Positions 23,830 to 30,875 of a stretch of DNA of 33,723 bases are shown one piece after another; the first letter of the stretch is position 1; each line of letters begins with the position of its first letter. A program made the position numbers and the translations under genes. The notes beneath the pieces are model-generated. The model was not told where the DNA came from. It saw only the letters and a program-made list of their open reading frames with translations, and did not search any database. This stretch comes from Deltaproteobacteria bacterium (GTDB taxonomy: Bacteria; Desulfobacterota; BSN033; UBA1163). The stretch lies in NCBI GenBank assembly GCA_016875195.1, contig VGRY01000048.1, positions 1 to 33,723 on the forward strand, written 5' to 3'.

Positions 23830-24312
23830 TCATCGGGCCACGTGAACGGCAATCGGATTCAACACCCTCATCAGATCTTTTGGGGACATCTCGCATAGAA
23901 GACCTCTTCTGCCTGCATTGATATATATCCGGGGAAGGCTGAGGATTGTCTCCTCAACATAGACTGGGAGTTGCTTCTTCGTTCCAAAAGGAGAAATCCC
24001 GCCAACCATATAACCGGTGTGTTTCAGAGCCGTTTCAGCAGAACAAGGCGTAACTAATTTAGCCCCGATGATTCTTGCCAGCTCTTTCGTCGAGACCTCT
24101 TTGTCCCCGTGCATGAGAATGATGAGGGGAGATTTTTTTTCATCTTCCATCACGAGGGTCTTCACGGTCAGGTGTTCATCCACACCCAGCGCCTGTGCCG
24201 CAACTTCGGTACCTCCCTTTTCTTCATAGCGATAAGGACGTTCGATAAAGTCGACCTGATGCTCTCTTAAAAAACGAACGGCATTGGTGACTGGAAATTT
24301 CTCTTTGGTCAA
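23830..24312 (-). CDS. ybaK: YbaK/EbsC-family Cys-tRNA(Pro)/Cys-tRNA(Cys) deacylase
   Basis: 160-aa trans-editing enzyme that hydrolyses mischarged aminoacyl-tRNA. VTNAVRFLREHQVDFIERPYRY, GTEVAAQALGVDEHLTVKTLVME (with the conserved Lys of VxKTL), STKELARIIGAKLVTPCSAETALKHTGYMVGGISPFGTKK and the C-terminal YINAGRRGLLCEMSPKDL are family hallmarks. The G-x-x-P-F-G loop is intact. The frame runs upstream to 24366, but those codons (RRSRERGEGRGEGE) lie in a G/C-rich palindrome. TTG at 24312 has GGGGGAGGA four bases upstream and gives the usual length. The Shine-Dalgarno is thus provided by the edge of the repeat. Confidence 0.9.
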   Translation of the reverse strand: MTKEKFPVTNAVRFLREHQVDFIERPYRYEEKGGTEVAAQALGVDEHLTVKTLVMEDEKKSPLIILMHGDKEVSTKELARIIGAKLVTPCSAETALKHTGYMVGGISPFGTKKQLPVYVEETILSLPRIYINAGRRGLLCEMSPKDLMRVLNPIAVHVAR

Positions 24313-24334
24313 AAGGTCCTCCCCCTCACCCCTG

Positions 24335-24378
24335 CCCTCTCCCCGTTCACGGGATCTTCGACCCACCAGGGGAGAGGG
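24335..24378. repeat. palindrome CCCTCTCCCC / GGGGAGAGGG
   Basis: Perfect 10-bp arms with a 24-base loop that has a further GGG/CCC pairing. It resembles the C/T-rich outer arms of the element at 1503-1778. It lies between the rescue-factor stop and the ybaK start, and its downstream margin supplies the ybaK Shine-Dalgarno. Confidence 0.8.
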
Positions 24379-24394
24379 AGAAAAAAGGTAGTGA

Positions 24395-24760
24395 TTACTG
24401 GTCGATCTGATGATACTTCTGCTTTGCTCTTCTCTGTCTCTTTGATTTTTGTTTCCTAATCTTTTTTATTTCAACGCCATCATCTGCCATCTGCCCCGAT
24501 CGTTTCGCAACACGGTTAATCAGTTCCCGCCTTGCAAAAAAACGATTGAGGCCCTGACTCCTTTCGGTCATCCATTTTACTTCAATCCCTGTGGGAAGAT
24601 GTTTGAGATAAACGCAGGAGGAGGTCTTGTTGACTTTCTGTCCTCCCCTTCCCGACGACCGGATGAATCTCTCCTCAATATCACTTTCATGAATACCAAG
24701 GGTCTCCATCCTCTTCTTAAGATCCTTATTTTTCTCCTCACTTACAGGGAAAAGGATCAT
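24395..24760 (-). CDS. stand-alone GGQ-domain peptide chain release factor-like protein (ribosome rescue)
   Basis: 121 aa consisting of the class I release-factor catalytic domain only. The GGQ motif is in RSSGRGGQKVNKTSSCVYLKHLPTG (Gly39-Gly40-Gln41). There is no codon-recognition domain. The C-terminus is strongly basic (KKIRKQKSKRQRRAKQKY), like ArfB/ICT1 or C12orf65-type rescue factors that enter the empty mRNA channel. It most likely hydrolyses peptidyl-tRNA on stalled ribosomes. Its ATG overlaps the stop of the upstream membrane-protein gene (ATGA), implying translational coupling. Confidence 0.9.
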   Translation of the reverse strand: MILFPVSEEKNKDLKKRMETLGIHESDIEERFIRSSGRGGQKVNKTSSCVYLKHLPTGIEVKWMTERSQGLNRFFARRELINRVAKRSGQMADDGVEIKKIRKQKSKRQRRAKQKYHQIDQ

Positions 24761-25209
24761 GATATCACCGGTGTTTGTTGAGGTTCTTCAGGCCACAAAC
24801 GGCCTGCTACTGCGGCAATCTTTGCGCTTAGATGAACACTCATCCGGAAAGGGATCGCTGGGGCCTGCCTGAATCGCAACTCCGCATATTTTCCCCAGAC
24901 CCCTTTCTTTTTCATGACGCTGACATCTCCCCAGGGGATGAAGAGTGGTGGATGTCCTATACGCAATAAGAAAAAAGCAGAAAGAAAGAGGCCGGATTCA
25001 TTCGCCCCGATGGTCAGGCAATTATTATAGCCCATATACCACCTTAACTGAGCGCTCTGAAATCGCCATTTCTGACCGGTAAATTCTCCAGGGAAACGGT
25101 AGAAATTGGAAAGGGTGGACCAGCCGCTGATCCGACCGATCACAAAAAAGAGGATCCCCAGAAATCCGATCAATGCGATAAAACCATATTCGGGCCGGCT
25201 GAAGTTCAT
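24757..25209 (-). CDS. hypothetical membrane protein with one N-terminal helix
   Basis: 150 aa. A single hydrophobic segment (FIALIGFLGILFFVIGRISGW) is followed by a soluble, strand-rich domain (WRFQSAQLRWYMGYNNCLTIGANESGLFLSAFFLLRIGHPPLFIPWGDVSV, YAELRFRQAPAIPFRMSVHLSAKIA), which might be a PH-like fold. I do not recognise the family. Both ends overlap neighbours by the four bases ATGA (CoADR-rhodanese upstream, GGQ factor downstream), a strong sign of an operon of three genes. Confidence 0.8.
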   Translation of the reverse strand: MNFSRPEYGFIALIGFLGILFFVIGRISGWSTLSNFYRFPGEFTGQKWRFQSAQLRWYMGYNNCLTIGANESGLFLSAFFLLRIGHPPLFIPWGDVSVMKKKGVWGKYAELRFRQAPAIPFRMSVHLSAKIAAVAGRLWPEEPQQTPVIS

Positions 25210-26873
25210 CCTTTGCCCTCCGGCTCGTCACACCAGCAGAGCATGCCACCATCGACGTTCTTCACATTCTCAAACCCTTGCTCCTGGAGTTTGAGGCAAG
25301 CTTTATAGGAACGAAGGCCTGATTCACAGTGGACTGCGATCTCTTTCTTCTTGTTGAGCTCGCCTACCTGCTTACCCAATTTACCCAAAGGAATCCAGGT
25401 TGAACCGGGAATTCGTTTTTTGGCAACTTCATCTTCCTCTCTGACATCGAGCACCTCAAAAGAACCTCCTGAAGTTGAAAGTCTCTCCCAGGCCTCCGCC
25501 AACTGAATCCCCTTTACCTTTCCCTCTATTTTGTTCGTCAGAACATTCGCCGCTACAATCACAGGAGAGAGAGCCGGACTGAAAGGGGGCGCATAAGCCA
25601 GGTCCACATTGGCCAACTCCTGGGCAGTCATCTTACCGTGGAGGGTCATAGCCAGGATATCAATTAATTTATCCGAGGGTCCCTCTCCTATGGCCTGACC
25701 TCCGAGAACTCTGCCGGTCTTTTGATCGGCAATCACCTTCAGGGTGGACTCCTTTCCTCCGGGGTAATAATGGGCTCGATCATATCCCCTGACAATCGCC
25801 TGAATGGGATGGAGTTCTTCCTTTTCTGCCTCTCTCATGCTCAAACCGGTCTTTGCCACATTGAAATCAAAAACCTTGAAGATGGCTGTCCCCATCACTC
25901 CTGGAAAGACCGCATGACCACCACAGAGGTTCACACCAGCCACCCTGCCCTGTTTATTCGCTGTGGAGCCAAGCGGCACCCAGACCTTCTTCCCTGTAAT
26001 GAGATGAGTTGTCTCAGCGCAATCCCCTGCTGCATAAATTCCCTCAACGCTGGTCTCCATCCTCTCGTTTACCCAGACTGCTCCGGTTTCACCGATCTTC
26101 AGCCCGGTCTTTCTCGCCAGATCAATCCTGGGCCGGACTCCAAGGCTCATCAAAACCGCATGCGCTTCAATCTCACGAGCTGAGGTTCGTACCCGCGTCA
26201 CCCTACCGTCTCTTCCAGTCAGAGCCTGAATACCCTCAGAGGTGAAGATCTGTACCCCTTTGGCCTCCAGATACTGACGAAGTACGGCTGCAAAATCTTC
26301 ATCAAAGAGCGTGAGGATTTGGGGCGCTAATTCGACGATCGTCACCTTCTTCCCTAACTGGATGAGGGATTCAGCCATCTCCAGCCCGATATAGCCCCCG
26401 CCAGCAATCACAACATCCGTGATCCTTTCTGACTGCATCGCCTGGAGAATCGCATCGGCATCGAAGATCGAGCGAAGATAAAAGATATTTCTGAGATCGA
26501 TGCCTTCGATCTTTGGCCGGATCGGCTCAGCGCCTGTGGCAAGAACCAGCCGGTCAAAACGATCCTCAAACAACTCTCCCGATTCAAGGTTCTTCCCTGA
26601 AATCGTCTTTCCTTTGATGTTAATCTCTTCGATACGCCGGCCCCTCAGGACTTTTATTCCATCCAAAGCAAACTTCCCGGGTGTCCTCGAAATCAATCTC
26701 TCTCTATCCTTGATCACACCGCTGATAAAGTAAGGAAGTCCGCAACCTGCATACGAAATCTCTTCCTCCCCTTGATAGATGACGACCTCCATCTGAGGAT
26801 CGCATCTCTTTGCCTTGGCAGCCGCCTTGGGTCCTGCAGCCACCCCTCCAATCACCAGAAGCCTTTTTCCCAT
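25206..26873 (-). CDS. CoA-disulfide reductase / NADH-dependent persulfide reductase with C-terminal rhodanese domain
   Basis: 555-aa flavoprotein fusion. The FAD domain starts LLVIGGVAAGPKAAAKAKR, with the single redox Cys in EISYAGCGLPYFISG (Cys44, CoADR type). An NAD domain has VVIAGGGYIGLEMAESLIQLG, and the second FAD motif is GIYAAGDCAETTHLITG followed by WVPLGSTANKQGRVAG. Residues from about 465 are a rhodanese domain, FEVLDVREEDEVAKKRIPGSTWIPLG with active-site loop HCESGLRS (Cys516). Enzymes of this architecture (CoADR-RHD, Npsr) reduce CoA persulfide, polysulfide or elemental sulfur with NADH. That suits a sulfur-rich anaerobic environment. First gene of an ATGA-linked operon. Confidence 0.93.
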   Translation of the reverse strand: MGKRLLVIGGVAAGPKAAAKAKRCDPQMEVVIYQGEEEISYAGCGLPYFISGVIKDRERLISRTPGKFALDGIKVLRGRRIEEINIKGKTISGKNLESGELFEDRFDRLVLATGAEPIRPKIEGIDLRNIFYLRSIFDADAILQAMQSERITDVVIAGGGYIGLEMAESLIQLGKKVTIVELAPQILTLFDEDFAAVLRQYLEAKGVQIFTSEGIQALTGRDGRVTRVRTSAREIEAHAVLMSLGVRPRIDLARKTGLKIGETGAVWVNERMETSVEGIYAAGDCAETTHLITGKKVWVPLGSTANKQGRVAGVNLCGGHAVFPGVMGTAIFKVFDFNVAKTGLSMREAEKEELHPIQAIVRGYDRAHYYPGGKESTLKVIADQKTGRVLGGQAIGEGPSDKLIDILAMTLHGKMTAQELANVDLAYAPPFSPALSPVIVAANVLTNKIEGKVKGIQLAEAWERLSTSGGSFEVLDVREEDEVAKKRIPGSTWIPLGKLGKQVGELNKKKEIAVHCESGLRSYKACLKLQEQGFENVKNVDGGMLCWCDEPEGKG

Positions 26874-26974
26874 TCTGTCCCCCCTTTGGAGTTTAACTTT
26901 TAAGAAAACAAACGCGGAGAGTCACTTGCATGAACGTTATGAAAGCTCTCTCGATCACGACATGATTCTTAGGG

Positions 26975-28042
26975 TTATATCCATTTCTTCTTTTTATAAA
27001 AGACCACCATGAAAATACCAATAAAGACAATAACCATCCAGATGGCAGGATACCCCCAGCGCCACTCCAGCTCAGGCATGTATTTGAAATTCATCCCATA
27101 GATCCCGGCAATGAAGGTCAGCGGCATGAAGATCGTCGCGATAATCGTCAGCACCTTCATTACTGAATTGAGCCGGTTGCTCACACTTGAGAGATAGATG
27201 TCGAGCATTCCGGAAATTATATCACGATAGCTTTCAATCGTATCCATAATTTGGACTGTATGATCATAAACATCTCTAAGATAGATTTCCGTTGTCTCCT
27301 TAATCAGCGGAGATTCCCTCCTCCCAAGATTGCTGACAACCTCTCGTAAAGGCCAAACCACCCTCCTTACAAAGGCAATCTCATTTCGGATGGCCTGGAT
27401 TTTTTTAATTGTTTGGTCAGTAGGATGGGTCATCAATTCCTCTTCGAGAAGTTCCACCTGATCTCCCAGTCTCTCAAGGATTAGAAAATAATGGTCCACA
27501 ATCGTATCGATCAGCGAGTAGGCAAGATAGTCGGATCCCATCTTACGAATCAAGCCCTTGGAGGTACGGATTCTTTCTCTGACCGGGTTAAAAACATCCC
27601 CTTCTTTCTCCTCTTGAAACGAGATGACAAAATTCGATCCGAGGATCAAACTGACCTGTTCTCCTTCCACACTATGTCCCGCATCGCCTCCATGGAGCAT
27701 CTTTAAAACAATATAGAGGTAATCCCCATAGATCTCCATCTTGGGACGTTGATCCGTGTTGAGGATGTCTTCCATCACAAGCGGATGGAATCCAAAGCAT
27801 TGCCCCAATTTCTCGATGATCTCAATCTGGTGAACTCCATCCACATTGACCCAGGTGACCGTGGGTTTATCCCTGAAGAGAAAGCATTCATCTATAGTCT
27901 TAACCTCTTTCTCCTCAAAATGGGGTTCATTAAAATCAATGACAGTTATTCTGGGCGCTGAAACCTTTCCTTCCCCAATGTGAACAAGGGTCCCTGGAGG
28001 AAGACCAATCTTCTTCGACCTCTTCTTTCCTGTTTTTGCCAT
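26975..28042 (-). CDS. corA: CorA-type magnesium/cobalt transporter
   Basis: 355-aa divalent-cation channel. The large cytoplasmic N-terminal domain contains PTVTWVNVDGVHQIEIIEKLGQCFGFHPLVMEDILNTDQRPKMEIYGDYLYIVLKML, characteristic of CorA. A long helical stalk follows (DQVELLEEELMTHPTDQTIKKIQAIRNEI). It ends with two transmembrane helices joined by the selectivity motif YGMNFKYMPELEWRWGYPA (GMN) and a basic C-terminal tail KKKKWI. It functions as a homopentamer. A GAGGT-type Shine-Dalgarno lies ten bases before the ATG. Confidence 0.96.
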   Translation of the reverse strand: MAKTGKKRSKKIGLPPGTLVHIGEGKVSAPRITVIDFNEPHFEEKEVKTIDECFLFRDKPTVTWVNVDGVHQIEIIEKLGQCFGFHPLVMEDILNTDQRPKMEIYGDYLYIVLKMLHGGDAGHSVEGEQVSLILGSNFVISFQEEKEGDVFNPVRERIRTSKGLIRKMGSDYLAYSLIDTIVDHYFLILERLGDQVELLEEELMTHPTDQTIKKIQAIRNEIAFVRRVVWPLREVVSNLGRRESPLIKETTEIYLRDVYDHTVQIMDTIESYRDIISGMLDIYLSSVSNRLNSVMKVLTIIATIFMPLTFIAGIYGMNFKYMPELEWRWGYPAIWMVIVFIGIFMVVFYKKKKWI

Positions 28043-28097
28043 TAGACTCTTACCTCTTCATCGCATAAGTTTTGGGGATAGAAGTAGTGAAATCCAA

Positions 28098-29147
28098 TTA
28101 GCCGGGGCGACGCTGGTTATAAAAATTCCAGAGCGCCTTAGACTGGGGGTCAAGGTTGGTCAGACCGTATTTCCTTGCCCAGTCGATCGCCTCCGTGAAC
28201 TCTTCCACCGTGATCCCGCGTCCAATCTCAGGATGCTCGTATGCCTTATATTCAACCCGGTACTGGGCCATGATATTCACATAGGTGTTTTTAGGTAAAG
28301 CTTCAGCCACCCATCTCACAAATTTTTCTGTCCCTGCTACCCGGTTGGGCATCACCAGATGCCGGATCATCACCCCCCGGACCACAATCCCCTGACGATC
28401 CATCCGGTGTACTCCCACCTGCCTGTTCATCTCAATGACAGCCTTCTTTACCACCTCGGGATAATCTTTAGCGCCGGCAGAATATTTTTCCGCCTTATCC
28501 GAATCCATATATTTCACGTCCGGTTTATAGATATCCACAATGCCGTCCAGAATTTTCAATATCTCCACTCGCTCGTATCCGCTGGTGTTGTAAAACAGAG
28601 GGATCCGTAGCCCTTTTAGAAAAGCAATTCTCGTGGCGTTGAGAATGTTGGGCATGACATGTGTAGGAGTGACGCAATTGACATTATGACAGCCTATCTT
28701 CTGGAGATGAAGCATGATGTCCGCTAATTCTTCATCACTGATCTCCTTCCCCCTTCCCTCATGGGCGATTGGCCAGTTCTGGCAGAAGATGCAGCGGAGA
28801 TTGCAGTTGGAGAAGAAGATTGTTCCAGACCCGTTCTGTCCGACTACGGACATCTCTTCGCCAAGATGGGGATGGTGGCTGTAGACTACGGATTTTAAGG
28901 GCGCCCGGCAGAATCCTTTTTCGCCCTTCTGCCTGTTTACGCCACACATCCTGGGGCAGAGATCGCATTTCTCAAAGTGAGCATAAGCCTGTTTGATTCT
29001 CTGGGCCAGTTTTCCTTCTTTTTCCAGTTTCTCATAAGCCGGAACCCAGCGCTCCTCCTTCTGCTTGGATAAAACCGTCGAGGGGAGGAGAAGCGAGCCA
29101 CCTAAAACACCCGAACCTTTAATAAATTCTCTGCGCGTCAATCTCAT
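28098..29147 (-). CDS. Tat-targeted radical SAM protein (PflA-like, COG1313)
   Basis: 349 aa. The N-terminus MRLTRREFIKGSGVLGGSLL is a textbook twin-arginine signal. It is followed by a Cys motif typical of this family (FEKCDLCPRMCGVNRQKGEKGFCRA) and the radical SAM cluster site NCNLRCIFCQNWPIAHEGRG (C-x3-C-x2-C, with CxFCQNW). Further conserved parts are CVTPTHVMPNIL, LFYNTSGYER, VDIYKPDVKYMD and LVMPNRVAGTEKFVRWVAE. The gene can be opened at a GTG at 29168, but a promoter with -10 TATAAT (29157-29162) lies there and predicts transcription starting just before ATG 29147. Function unknown; it is a divergent neighbour of another Tat-targeted radical SAM gene. Confidence 0.88.
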   Translation of the reverse strand: MRLTRREFIKGSGVLGGSLLLPSTVLSKQKEERWVPAYEKLEKEGKLAQRIKQAYAHFEKCDLCPRMCGVNRQKGEKGFCRAPLKSVVYSHHPHLGEEMSVVGQNGSGTIFFSNCNLRCIFCQNWPIAHEGRGKEISDEELADIMLHLQKIGCHNVNCVTPTHVMPNILNATRIAFLKGLRIPLFYNTSGYERVEILKILDGIVDIYKPDVKYMDSDKAEKYSAGAKDYPEVVKKAVIEMNRQVGVHRMDRQGIVVRGVMIRHLVMPNRVAGTEKFVRWVAEALPKNTYVNIMAQYRVEYKAYEHPEIGRGITVEEFTEAIDWARKYGLTNLDPQSKALWNFYNQRRPG

Positions 29148-29156
29148 ACGGGTGTG

Positions 29157-29185
29157 ATTATACTCCACTGCAATGGAGTTGTGAA
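29157..29185 (-). promoter_or_regulatory. promoter with palindrome in the spacer, probably giving a leaderless mRNA
   Basis: Minus strand: TTCACA (29180-29185), 17-base spacer, TATAAT (29157-29162). The spacer plus one base (29162-29179) is an 18-bp imperfect palindrome, ACTCCA-CTGCAA-TGGAGT, a candidate repressor site. The predicted start is around 29149-29151, only 2-4 bases before the ATG at 29147. Confidence 0.65.
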
Positions 29186-29300
29186 GAGAATAAATTACTC
29201 GAATATATTGACGGAGGGATTGTTTTGGATATAATTATTAACAGTCTCATAATAGAATAGACATTCTTTGGCATGAACTTAAAGGGTTTGTTCAATTAAA

Positions 29301-29419
29301 TAACTCCCCCTCCCCCCTCTCGGTTTCGAGTCGCAACGACTTAATTTAAGAGGGGATATATTCCTCCCCTTAAAATAAGTCGACTAGACCCGACCACGGG
29401 GGGAGGCTGGGTGGGGTTA
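29301..29419. repeat. 119-bp palindrome with TAACTCCCCCTCCC ends
   Basis: The left arm is TAACTCCCCCTCCCCCCTC, answered by GGGGGGAGGCTGGGTGGGGTTA at the right. The centre has CGACTTAATTTAAGAGGGGA and TCCTCCCCTTAAAATAAGTCG, nearly exact complements. It lies in the 332-base gap between two divergent radical SAM genes. Apart from this element and the promoter at 29157-29185, I see nothing certain in the gap. It is related in arm composition to the elements at 1503, 24335 and 33512. Confidence 0.8.
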
Positions 29420-29479
29420 TGAGTCTTTGAGCATTTGGTTTCCCATGTATAGACAATTTTGAGACTCTTAATAACTATC

Positions 29480-30640
29480 ATGGTACCAAACGAAACAACT
29501 CCCCATCCCAAAATGACAAGGCGAGAGGCTTTGAAACTCTGTGGAAAGAGTTTCTGCCTCCTCACCGCCTCTTCTCTTCTCACCCTTCCCCAACCCTCAC
29601 AAGCCCAGGGAATGAAGAAGGGGCTCATCAAGACAAAACTTTCTCCTTATTTTGTTCCCCTTGAAGGAGGAGAGATTCGCTGTGAACTCTGCCCCCATCA
29701 GTGCCGTGTCTCAAGAGGAAAGAGAGGGCTTTGCAGGGTGAGGGAGAACCGGGATGGCAAATATTACAGTCTGGTTTATGGTAATCCCTGCGCCATCCAT
29801 CCTGATCCAATCGAAAAGAAACCGTTTTTTCATGTTCTGCCAGGCACGATCTCCTACTCTCTGGCAACGGCAGGATGCAATTTCCAGTGCAAATTCTGTC
29901 AGAACTGGGAGATTTCCCAGGCATCGCCTGAGGATGTATTCGGTTACGATGTTCCGCCAGAGGCGATCGTAAAGAAAGCCAAAGAGGTGAGCGCCCGTTC
30001 CATCGCGTACACCTATGTCGAGCCCACGGTCTTCTATGAATATATGTCAGACATCGCCCAGCTCACCAAAAAGGCGGGGCTTCTCAATGTGACCCATTCC
30101 AATGGCTTCATCAATCCAGAGCCACTCCGGACTCTGTGTAAAGTGCTTGATGCGGCCAATATCGATTTGAAAGGTTTTTCAGAATCCTTCTACCGTGAAC
30201 TATGCAGCGGGGAACTCAACCCGGTCCTCGAGACATTGAAGATCCTGAAAGCGGAAAAAGTTCATCTGGAGATTACGAACCTGGTGATTCCCACAAAGAA
30301 TGATGAGATGTCCATGGTCAGGGAGATGTGTTTGTGGATCAAGAAAGAATTGGGTGCAGATACTCCTATCCATTTTTCAAGGTTCTACCCTTTGTATAAA
30401 CTGAGAACCCTGCCTCCTACCCCGGTCTCAACCCTTGATAAGGCCCGGGCAGAGGCTCTATCTGCAGGGCTGGAGTATGTCTATATCGGAAACATTCCAG
30501 GTCATGAGGCTGAACATACCTTCTGCCCGAAGTGTAAAAAGATGGTCATCCAGCGTACTGGATATATGGTTGGAGAAATCAGCCTCAAGGCTGGAAAGTG
30601 TAATTTCTGCGGAAAACCGATCGCCGGTATCTGGACATGA
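29480..30640 (+). CDS. amrS: AmmeMemoRadiSam-system radical SAM enzyme, Tat-targeted
   Basis: ~386 aa. The N-terminus contains MTRREALKLCGKSFCLLTAS, a twin-arginine signal. The body matches AmrS (COG1180): GGEIRCELCPHQCRVSRGKRGLCRVRENRDG, PIEKKPFFHVLPGTISYSLATAGCNFQCKFCQNWEISQ (C-x3-C-x2-C), YTYVEPTVFYEYM, VTHSNGFINPEPL and IHFSRFYPLYKL. The C-terminus adds a zinc ribbon (FCPKCKK ... KCNFCGKPIAGIW). Partners named in the family (AMMECR1/Memo-like) are not in this window. The start is uncertain: ATG 29480 or ATG 29513, neither with a good ribosome-binding site. A downstream 58-aa zinc ribbon gene overlaps its stop. Confidence 0.92.
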   Translation: MVPNETTPHPKMTRREALKLCGKSFCLLTASSLLTLPQPSQAQGMKKGLIKTKLSPYFVPLEGGEIRCELCPHQCRVSRGKRGLCRVRENRDGKYYSLVYGNPCAIHPDPIEKKPFFHVLPGTISYSLATAGCNFQCKFCQNWEISQASPEDVFGYDVPPEAIVKKAKEVSARSIAYTYVEPTVFYEYMSDIAQLTKKAGLLNVTHSNGFINPEPLRTLCKVLDAANIDLKGFSESFYRELCSGELNPVLETLKILKAEKVHLEITNLVIPTKNDEMSMVREMCLWIKKELGADTPIHFSRFYPLYKLRTLPPTPVSTLDKARAEALSAGLEYVYIGNIPGHEAEHTFCPKCKKMVIQRTGYMVGEISLKAGKCNFCGKPIAGIWT

Positions 30641-30813
30641 AAACATTACCCTTCCCCTGCCCGATTTGTGGTCGAAAAAAAGATTATCCCCCGGAGGAAC
30701 TATTCGAAGGAGCCACCCTCACCTGTCCCTTCTGCAATCTCACCCTGACCCTACACGGCCACATGTGGAAGGATGTCCAGAAAGAGATTCAAAGATTAGA
30801 AGATGAGAAATAA
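30637..30813 (+). CDS. 58-aa zinc ribbon protein coupled to amrS
   Basis: Short gene, translated by hand. It starts at ATG overlapping the amrS stop (ATGA). Sequence features are PCPICGRKKDYPPEELFEG then LTCPFCNLTLTLHGHMWKDV, giving two C-x-x-C knuckles (CPICG, CPFCN) and a charged helical tail (QKEIQRLEDEK). A rubredoxin-like or ribbon fold with one zinc is likely. No signal peptide, so it would stay cytoplasmic. Function unknown; the coupling suggests that it serves the radical SAM enzyme or its maturation. Confidence 0.8.
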   Translation: MKTLPFPCPICGRKKDYPPEELFEGATLTCPFCNLTLTLHGHMWKDVQKEIQRLEDEK

Positions 30814-30875
30814 GAAACGAATAAGACTTTTAAGTGGGCCTAATCTATTCCTGTCTGCAAAAATAGGGTTCTGAT

